Assembly (NCBI GenBank): GCA_001584585.1
Contig: LSYV01000014.1
Span: forward strand, 925,192-935,609
Source of the DNA: Gonium pectorale
Taxonomy: Eukaryota > Chlorophyta > Chlorophyceae > Chlamydomonadales > Volvocaceae
DNA length: 10,418 nucleotides
Reading direction: 5' to 3'
The notes beneath the pieces are model-generated. The model had not been told where the DNA came from. It searched no databases and saw only the letters and a program-made list of their open reading frames with translations. The translations under genes were made by a program, and so were the position numbers. Below, one piece after another: positions 1-7,000 of the stretch. The first letter of the stretch is position 1. Every line of letters starts with the position of its first letter.

Positions 1-271
1 CTACACTCCGCACCTACACTCCGCACCTAACACTCCGCACCCTACACTCCGCACCTAACACTCCCACCCTACACTCCGCACCCACTCCGCACCTAACACT
101 CCCCACCCTACACTCCGCACCCACTCCGCACCTAACACTCCCACCCTACACTCCGCACCCTACACTCCGCACCTAACACTCCGCACCCTACACGCCGCAC
201 TCCGCACCCACCCACTCCGCACCCTTAACTGCGGAGTGTAGAGTGTAGGGTGCGGTGTCGGTGCGGAGTGG
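1..271. repeat. Tandem array of CACTCCGCAC-type units with orientation flip
   Basis: Positions 1-224 hold a degenerate tandem array built from CACTCCGCAC joined by CCTA, CTAA or CC linkers. I count 13 exact copies of CTCCGCAC, and the linkers create a mixed 11-15 base spacing. From 231 the complementary form takes over (GCGGAGTG at 231-238 and 263-270, GAGTGTAGGGTGCGG at 241-255). CACTCCGC at 213-220 and GCGGAGTG at 231-238 form a perfect 8-base hairpin around a 10-base loop. The array continues past the left edge. Confidence 0.9.
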
Positions 272-1185
272 GCGCAAGGGCGCTCAAGTCCTGCAGTTGT
301 GCCGGGGGCCTTGAAAAACCCTCTTTCCTCGCGGTGGGCCACAGCCCCATGGCGCGCCGTCGGAGCCTGAGCGGCACCGCTCGCTGAAGCGCCCGCTCGC
401 ACATGGATTAGCAACTGGCTGGCGCCGACAATCTACTCTGCAATGCAATCTCTGCTGGCGACACGTTACCGGCGAAAACGCCCACGTGCGGACGACGGAT
501 CCCCCTCTGAATGGTACGCCCCATGCATGCGTTACGCGCCTCAAACCTGGTCCCGGCTCCGAACATCCACTGACCCCCGTCGACCCTTGATGATCATGCA
601 GGGCGCAGGATCTCACGAAGAAGCTGGACAAGCTGACAGAGCTCGTGGGGGTGGTGACAGAGAAGGGAACGTGCAGAGAGTGTGGAGGACCAGCGCAAGG
701 AGCTGGGAGTACGACGGATATGACGAGCTCGGTGCTAGAGGTGTACGACGCTGATTGTACACTCCTCAAACGCCATGATGGTGATGGACAGCACCGACGG
801 AGGACTTGCTGGTAAGCATAGGGACAGAGCTGGCGGGGACTGGGCGATATCTGGGCCTGGCGCGCAGATAAGAGTGCTGGGTTGGTTTCGGGCAGGCATC
901 AGAGAGCTCTACTGGCTGGACTCAAGCACCGAAGACATCCAGGCGCTCCGCAAGCCGTTGGTGGCTAACCTCTTCATGCGATGCGATGCGTGGCGGCAGT
1001 GGGGAGTGGGGTCGTACACTTGGGTCATGTGCCGGGGTCGTGTTCTGGGGTCGGGGTCCTGGGGGGGGAACCCGGTGCGAGGGGGCGGCTGCCAGGTGGA
1101 CGAGCGGCCGGCTGATGTGATCCCCACCTTTGGGTTGATTTTGGTCTCTCCCAACAGCAGTCCCAGCCCGCAGCCGCTGCGGGCT
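272..1185. other. Unidentified sequence with weak plus-strand exon-like stretches
   Basis: I recognise no known family here. On the plus strand a frame from about 609 (DLTKKLDKLTELVGVVTEKG, then a C-x-x-C pair) and a second frame from 775 to 998 (including RELYWLDSSTEDIQALRKPL) look more protein-like than surrounding frames. GT-AG borders could be drawn at 812/895 and 999/1157. The frames do not join into one clear gene, and no start or promoter is evident. They could be broken transposon or host exons. Confidence 0.25.
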
Positions 1186-1186
1186 G
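1164..1186. repeat. Perfect GC-rich palindrome, 11-base arms
   Basis: CAGCCCGCAGC at 1164-1174 is followed by one base and GCTGCGGGCTG at 1176-1186. It sits at the broken Cys region of the integrase relic and may be a small insertion or a hairpin that arose there. Confidence 0.85.
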
Positions 1187-1348
1187 CAGCTGCTGCTGGC
1201 CGAGACAAATTGCTCAACCTCACGGGCCATGCCAGGCCACCAGAAGGACCGCTGGACAAGCTCCAGTGTCTTGGAAAACCCCACGTGGCCTCCCAGATTG
1301 GAGCCATGGAGACGTTCGACGCTTGACATCTGCCCGGTTTGGCACTAC
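1186..1348 (-). pseudogene. Ty3/gypsy retrotransposon integrase relic (zinc-binding region)
   Basis: On the minus strand, VVPNRADVK (1348-1322) precedes, after a frame change near 1315, LHGSNLGGHVGFSKT and SFWWPGMAREVEQFV. This is the pattern V-P-N, H-x(5)-GH-x-G-x-x-KT, F-x-WPGM-x-x-x-V of the N-terminal integrase zinc-binding region in Ty3/gypsy elements. The following Cys pair is damaged: one Cys is visible, next to a palindrome at 1164-1186. There is a stop codon just upstream in each partial frame. No RT, RNase H or catalytic integrase core was found nearby, so this is an isolated dead fragment. Confidence 0.7.
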
Positions 1349-2173
1349 CGAGACCGAGTTGAACCCAGAAGGCAGGGGTCACCTCCAGCCGGCCGACGCG
1401 ACGTCCCCAGGCGAGGGTGTGCTTCTGCACCGGGCATACAGGCTCATGACTGCCCGGGGTTGCTAGCCACCTTGCGCCTGGCGGGGCAGCTGGTCTACCG
1501 TATGGTACATGCATGCCCTGGGACGGAACCGACGCTAGAACCGGACGTCGTGTGACGTATGCGGTGTGTGCAAGTGCGTTATGCCCGTGCAGCCACTCGA
1601 TTCATCCACCCGACACCACATCCATCCTGCCCCTGGTGACCTGTGACCGGTTGCCACGGCGTACCGGTACAAAGGCATTCCCGCCACCACACGGAGGCGG
1701 ATGGGCGTGTGGTCAGCGCTGTAGGGGGTGCAAAGCGCTGTGTGGATGGCCGCTGTGTGCTATGTACTGCACATGCAGCACCATGCCCCCGGTGCTGATC
1801 ACGTGCTCGCTCGCCTCCACGTAAAAAGAGAGAAACCTGCACAGAAAGAGGGAGCCCGTCTCTACGACCATACACGCCCAAAGGCGCGACGTTTCCAATA
1901 GGGCGGGCGCGTTACAGAGCAAGAGATGTGACGTTCGTCCCGCCCCCAAAAGACCGGCCTACCAGCCTACAGTGGCACGCACTGTAACAGACTCCTTCCG
2001 TTGCCTGCGCCCTTTCTCGCCTCTCCGCCTGTAACCTTTCCACAGAAAAAAAAACAGACGACACCGGTATTGTACACCGAATACGGAGCAACTGCTGCCC
2101 GGATGCCATGCCGGTGTACACAAGCAGATGCCGCCGCCCGTGATCAACTTGTTCGGCAGCTGCTTGAGCTACG
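1349..2173. other. Gene-poor stretch, possible transposon flank
   Basis: I see no recognisable protein on either strand. Two plus-strand TGTAA words occur at 1983-1987 and 2030-2034, the second followed by an A9 run. GTAC tetramers are scattered through it (for example a pair near 1665-1672). It may be remnant transposon or untranslated sequence. Confidence 0.4.
2030..2054 (+). other. TGTAA followed by A9: possible retroposed or genuine transcript 3' end
   Basis: TGTAA at 2030-2034 is followed after 11 bases by nine A residues (2046-2054), the longest A run I saw in this GC-rich window. In volvocine algae cleavage occurs roughly 10-20 bases after TGTAA, so the layout resembles a poly(A) tail copied into DNA. 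A chance A run is not excluded. Confidence 0.3.
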
Positions 2174-2795
2174 ATGGTGAACGAAGAGTTTAGCCTCCAG
2201 CAGCTCGCTGCGCGCATGGATGCCCTCCACATGGCGCTGCCCTCGGCAGCAGCTGCCTTGTCATGACGCGTGTCACGCCCGCCCTCCTGCTCGCCTGCAT
2301 GAGACTTGGGGTCAAGCTCCTACCTCAGGGTCTCTCGCTTTTGCCCGTGGGCATTCGACGGCGTCTATAGATGGCCGGTGGGATGTGCAAGGCGTGCACG
2401 TGGCGCCATCGGGGGGCGGGGGGCGGGGGGGGGATGTGCCGGCAGCGTCAGAAGCACCAACGAATGGGGCCCGCAGCGGAGGCAGTGAAAAGAAATTCCG
2501 TGTCCTTGTCGCTTGCAGCTTGGAAGTGCAAGGGATCCGCGCCTGGGCCGCTCACAAGCAGTGCCGTACCTATGCCGTACCTATGCTAAGTGATTGCTCG
2601 CGAGTGGAACGTAAGTGGCATACGAAGTGGACGAAGCTGGGACGTGTCCCAAGAGTTGGCCTCTGTTGACCGTTTACACACGCTGGCGGTCGTCGGTGCT
2701 CCTCCTGTCCTGCAGCAGCTGGCAGCTGCACCACCTCCGCACAATGCCCAGCGGGACCACAAACTGCACCGCAGGGATGCATCAGCATCGATGAA
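2174..2795. other. Unassigned region with short open frames and a G-run cluster
   Basis: An ATG at 2174 opens a 30-residue plus-strand frame (MVNEEFSLQQLAARMDALHM and ten more, TGA at 2264). It reads like a protein start but stops early, and I could not find a splice site that extends it. Further on are a long G-run stretch at 2411-2433, a direct repeat GCCGTACCTAT near 2564-2585 and a good donor-like AAC|GTAAGT near 2609. No product can be named. Confidence 0.25.
2411..2433 (+). other. G-run cluster, potential G-quadruplex
   Basis: Runs of six, six and about nine or ten G residues are separated by single C residues. This supports quadruplex folding on sequence alone. It may also be a sequencing or assembly weak point. 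Confidence 0.55.
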
Positions 2796-2800
2796 TTACA
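2796..2800 (-). terminator. Candidate poly(A) signal for the ABCC gene
   Basis: TGTAA reads on the minus strand here, about 1.15 kb after the stop codon. TGTAA is the usual polyadenylation signal of volvocine algae. I saw none between the stop codon and this site; a second candidate sits at 2674-2678. A chance occurrence is possible because the word is only five bases. Confidence 0.25.
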
Positions 2801-3041
2801 TCATGCGCATGACGTCCCGGCTGCCAACCTCCCGACGTTGTGGCAGCCGGCCGTCACGTTGGAAGGCCCAAGCCACATTTCAACGGAAAGCCCTCCCCAA
2901 AAGCGCCAAGCACGAAACCATCCCTGATCAACAACGGATGAATCTCGCGAGTGGTGGCGCAAGCCGGCGCCCCGCCCCGCGCAAGGTCCTTCACTGCTCA
3001 TCACACCGCGCTCACGCCTCTTGGGGGGCGGATTCACAGTA

Positions 3042-3070
3042 ACACACGCACACACACACGCACACACACA
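3042..3070. repeat. (CA)n microsatellite
   Basis: A CA-dinucleotide tract with two G interruptions lies in the flank downstream of the ABCC gene. Similar tracts occur in its introns at about 6248-6276 and 6659-6670. Confidence 0.9.
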
Positions 3071-3505
3071 TTCACCCGGCGACGCAAACCAAATGGGTTA
3101 AGAAGAGATAGACGCCCTCCACGCCCTCCAACGCCTTTCAACAACAAGGACTTACGTGACTACAAACAACGACGGACGCGCGCAGAACCCGAACCGGATC
3201 ATCGCCCCTGATGCTTGATCATGGGACCACGAGGCGGCTGCGTTTGGCAGCCCAGTCCCCGCCCTCGCCCCTTACGCTCCCTCCGTGGCTCCCTCTCCCT
3301 CTCCCCCTCTCACTCCCCGCCGGTCACACGTCACGCCGCCCCGCGCACACTCTCACTCCCTCTCGCCTACTTCACTCTACTTTCTGTTGCTCCTGCGCGC
3401 CCGACCCCATCTTCCGCACCCGTTGGGTGCGCCACGGCCGCAGCCGTACAGGGACGCACACCGCACTACTGAAGAGACCAGTCGCGTGTCACACCACCGC
3501 AGCGG

Positions 3506-3530
3506 GAGCAGAGCAGAGCAGAGCAGAGCA
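3506..3530. repeat. (GAGCA)5 microsatellite
   Basis: Five exact copies of GAGCA, followed by a partial degenerate copy, lie just before the GTAC cluster. Confidence 0.95.
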
Positions 3531-3542
3531 GACAGAGCTTGG

Positions 3543-3703
3543 GTACCAAGTGCGGTACGAAGTGCCGTACAGTGCGATGCAAAAGGGTACGTACGATTGT
3601 TGCACACAGCACATGCAGGGGACGCTAGGCAGCGCAGGCCATGAGCAGCCGCCTCACAGCAGTCGTACACACAGCAGTCGTACTGCACCGTGCCGTACCG
3701 TAC
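3543..3703. promoter_or_regulatory. Cluster of nine GTAC tetramers
   Basis: GTAC occurs at 3543, 3555, 3567, 3587, 3591, 3665, 3680, 3695 and 3700, nine times in 161 bases against less than one expected for random sequence. GTAC is the core of the copper-response element bound by the SBP-domain factor CRR1 in Chlamydomonas. Any regulatory role here is inference; the cluster could equally come from local duplication, and it lies downstream of the stop codon. Confidence 0.3.
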
Positions 3704-3815
3704 ATCACACGAATCACACAGCAGGAGTCCGGAAAAGCAAAGGAATGGCGCGCCAAGGAATGCCTCGGGCGCAATTGAAGACTCGACACACCCAAATCAC
3801 TGACAGCAAGCGACA

Positions 3816-3855
3816 TGGCGCCCAACACCTGTGGCGCCCAAGACCTCTGGCGCCC
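3816..3855. repeat. 16-bp tandem repeat, about 2.5 copies
   Basis: Units TGGCGCCCAACACCTG (3816-3831) and TGGCGCCCAAGACCTC (3832-3847) differ at two bases and are followed by a partial third unit from 3848. The repeat lies about 100 bases past the ABCC stop codon. Each unit holds the palindrome GGCGCC. Confidence 0.85.
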
Positions 3856-3951
3856 TGCGCCGTGACTGCGTGGCGCACACGCTGTCTGAAGCGGGGAGAG
3901 GGTTCCCTCCAGCCCGCCTCTCCTGCGCCTCGATCCACCTCGACTTCCGCC

Positions 3952-4008
3952 TCACTTCTTGACGTCCATGGAGGCCCGCTCCGCCTCCTCGTTCACCTCA
4001 GCAACCAC
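3952..4008 (-). CDS. ABCC exon 13: terminal exon with stop
   Basis: This exon encodes 18 residues, [18 protein letters not shown], and TGA. It is an acidic, helix-prone C-terminus. The acceptor GGGCCGCAG follows a C-rich tract, at phase 0. If exon 12 were read through instead of spliced, or another acceptor used, the tail would differ; this is the only nearby arrangement I found that keeps the frame to a clean stop. Confidence 0.72.
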   Translation of the reverse strand: MVAEVNEEAERASMDVKK

Positions 4009-7000
4009 CTGCGGCCCGAGCGAGTGGAAGGGGGGGGGTCAGAGAAGCAATTCCACAGATTCAGAGTAGGAGGGGGGTGGTGGAGGGAAGCGATTCCACG
4101 GATTGAGTGGGATCCACTGGTGGAGGCTAGGGGCTGAGCCGGGCGTCACGCGCACGGCAACGGGCGAGGCGTTGGCAGGGCGAGGCGGCCAGCTGGCACC
4201 TGGCAGCTGCCCCGGAGCCCCTCACACACACCCATAGTGCGCACGTCCTCGCAAAAGCCGGCAGCTCGAAGGACCAACACCAGCGCAAGATGCTGTTACC
4301 GGTACCACTCTACGCATCACACGCTCAGTGGTTTGTTTCACGGCCCCCTCCCCGTTCCCGCCGCCCGCCGTCGTCATCACGCCCCCTCCCCGCCACCCAT
4401 CCCTCCCCTCCCCCTCTCCCGTACCTGCAGGTCCGACGTGCCGCATCGAGTGGGCGTGTCCTGGCCGCTGCCGGTGCCGCTATTGGCCAGCTCGGACAGC
4501 CGCTCCTGTGCGCGGGAGGGCGGGGGGAGAGGGGCGCAGAGGGGTGATAAGATCGGGATGCGGCTGCGTTGTGTATGATGTTGGAGTGCAGAAGGGCGTA
4601 CGCCTTACTCATGGGAGAACACCGTCCATGCTGCCGCGCCCTCCCTGCAGCAGCCCTGTCTCTCCCCCCTTACAAGGGGCCGACGAACTCCCCGGCCTGG
4701 CGCCCTTACCCTGCTGCCGCTCCCCACGGGGACACGGTGCGCGCTCCCCAACCCTCATCCCTCCCTCTCGCTCCCCTCTCGCACAACCCCTCCCGCACCT
4801 CCCTCCTCCCGCAACCACTCCCTCCCTTCACGCACTGAAGCCCAACCCCTTCTACCGCGCCCCGGCTCCCCCCCGCCCCCTCGGCAGCCGCCCTCCCTCG
4901 CCCTGCCTGGCCCGCCCTCACCCTGCTGGCGCTGTTGGGCATGCGCGCAAAGGACGCCTGCGTGGCGAACAGCGAGCGGATGCGGTTCAGCACCTCGGAC
5001 CGGGGGGTGCCGGCCGCGGCGCCCTCGGCCCGCATCTCGGCGGCGGAGCGGGCCAGGTGCTTCAGGTAGCGCGAGGCGCTGCGGCCCGTCTGGTCGACCA
5101 TGCTGGTGAACAGGCTCTGCAGAAGGGGAAGGGGGGGCGTCGGGGACGGGCGGGTAAGGGCGTGAAGGACAATTTGGGGACGGAGCTGACATCCGTGATA
5201 GGATGGCGGAGGTGAAAACCCGCCCGAGGCCGGGACTCGCTCAGGATATTGCTACGAAGGGGAGCTGCGAAGGCTCCCCTCCTCCTGCTCCCCCAGCCGT
5301 CTCGCCGCCCCCTCCCCCCACCCCCTTCCCCCACCCCGAGATGCCGCCCCACCTCGGGTTTCTCCAGCAGCCGTGCGGGCGCGTCGTTCTCCACCACCCG
5401 GCCCGCCTCCAGCACCACCACCCGGTCGGCGTCCATGATGGTGTTGAGCCGGTGCGCGATGGTGAGGCACGTAACGTCGCCAAAGGCGCTCCGCAGCGCG
5501 CCCTGGATGTGCGAGTCCGTGTCCACGTCCACGCTGGCGGTGGCCTCGTCAAGCATCAGCACACGCGACCTGCGAAGCGAGAGGAGGGGGGAGAGCGGGG
5601 GCCGGAGGCCGGAGACGGGTGCGTTGGTGGGCGGGTGGGTGGGGTTGGAGGGGTGGTTGCGCGGGGGGTTAGGCAGCCTGTGGTCGGTTGGACAAGGCCC
5701 GACCGCACAACCCGTGCCTTCCGACCCACGCGCCGGCCAGGCCAATCCCTCGTCCAGGCCCCACCCAAACTCCGCGCTCGCGCCCGCTCTCATCCTCTCC
5801 TTCCCTCCGCGCCCCCAGCCCCCAGGCCACCCTCCCCCCGCACCTCCGCAGCATGGCGCGCGCCAGGCAGAACAGCTGCCGCTGCCCCAGCGAGAAGTTG
5901 GCGCCCCCGTCCACCACCTTGGCGCCCAGCTTGTCCTCCAGCGCCGAGATGGCGGGCTGCAGCCCAACAGCCTCCACCGCCTGATGGCGGCGTGGGTGCG
6001 GGTGCGGCCGCGGTTGGGTGGGGGAGAGAGGGGGTTCCTCTGTGCGTACGCAAGGCAAGGGCGCTGGCGCCGCGTTCGGCGGGTAGCGCTTCTCACTGCG
6101 CCGAAACGCGCCCGCTCCCGCTACATATACCCCGCTGCATATCCTGCCGCGGGCTGCTGCTCAGGGCCGCTACAATACCCAAGCATCCCGCGATCCGGTA
6201 CACAACATCCAACACCCGACTCCGGAGCACCAGGACTGAACCCCCCCACCCACACACACACACACGCACACACACCCCTGACTAACCCACCCACCAACCA
6301 GCCAGCCATCAGCCTCACCTCCCACAGCTGCTGGTCGGTGGCCTGCTCGAAGGGGTCCAGGTTGTGGCGCACTGTGCCGCTGAACATGAAGGGGTCCTGT
6401 AAATGTGTGATGGGAGGGCGGGGTTTGTACGGGGACGGGAAAGGAGTTGAGCGAAAGGCGGCACTACTTGGGGGGACTGGCAACCGCAACCGCAACGCAA
6501 CCGCATGCTTTGCGTGGCGCTCGGAGGTTTGGCGTCCCGACCCAACGCGACGCGACGTGCATTGCAGCGCATTGCATGCGGGCGCACGCCCTGTCACCAC
6601 ACGCAGCCGCGGCCCCGGAGGCCCCAACCCATCCCGCATTCCCCGAGCCCGCCCCAAACACACACACACATACATACATACCCTAGGGTTGGGTTTTAGG
6701 ATTTTAGGGTTTACCCTAGGGTTTACCCTAACACCCTAACACCACACGCATAGAGTCGCGCACGCAGCGCCACCCCCAACCCCACCTGTGGAATGATGCT
6801 CATCTTGGAGCGCAGGTGCTGCAGCCCCAGCTTGGAGATGTCGACCCCGTCTATCCGGATGCAGCCGCCCTCCGGCTCCACCATGCGGAACAGCGCCAGC
6901 AGCAGGGACGACTTGCCGCTGCCGGTGCGGCCCACCAGGCCCAGCTGAGGGGGAGGGAGGGGCGTGGGGCATGGGCGTAAGCGGAGAGGGACGGGGCGTG

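Larger units (their letters stand above)
2801..3951 (-). other. Probable 3'-UTR / downstream flank of the ABCC gene
   Basis: No convincing coding sequence appears on either strand. The open frames here are Arg/Pro/His-rich and look like by-products of GC-rich repeats. The stretch holds a (CA)n tract at 3042-3070, a C/T-rich tract near 3255-3420, a (GAGCA)5 repeat, a GTAC-rich cluster and a 16-bp tandem repeat. Much of it may be transcribed as a long 3'-UTR if the TGTAA at 2800-2796 is used. Confidence 0.4.

Noticed and set aside
1..271. A CRISPR array at the left edge
   Set aside because: Units are 11-15 bases with no unique spacers of constant length. It is a degenerate satellite in a eukaryotic context.
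2174..2266. A 30-residue frame starting MVNEEFSLQQ as a gene start
   Set aside because: It stops after 30 codons, I found no donor that extends it, and an overlapping frame upstream looks equally protein-like. It is mentioned only as part of an unassigned region.
3543..3703. A tRNA or other structured RNA gene in the GTAC-rich stretch
   Set aside because: GTAC is self-complementary, so hairpins are expected, but no cloverleaf, A-box or B-box pattern was found.
3211..4137. A 308-residue plus-strand open frame downstream of the ABCC gene
   Set aside because: It runs through microsatellites and across the antisense of the terminal exon, has repeat-derived composition (Arg, Pro, His, Thr) and no recognisable motif.
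4506..4921. A possible extra ABCC exon in this intron
   Set aside because: Exons 11 and 12 already join in phase 0, and minus-strand frames inside the interval give only low-complexity Gly/Arg/Ala-rich sequence.
5249..6739. A 496-residue plus-strand open frame opposite the ABCC gene
   Set aside because: It lies antisense to exons 7-10 and their introns, is Pro/Ala/Arg/Ser-rich, and ends by translating the telomere-like tract. Long stop-free antisense frames are expected in GC-rich DNA.
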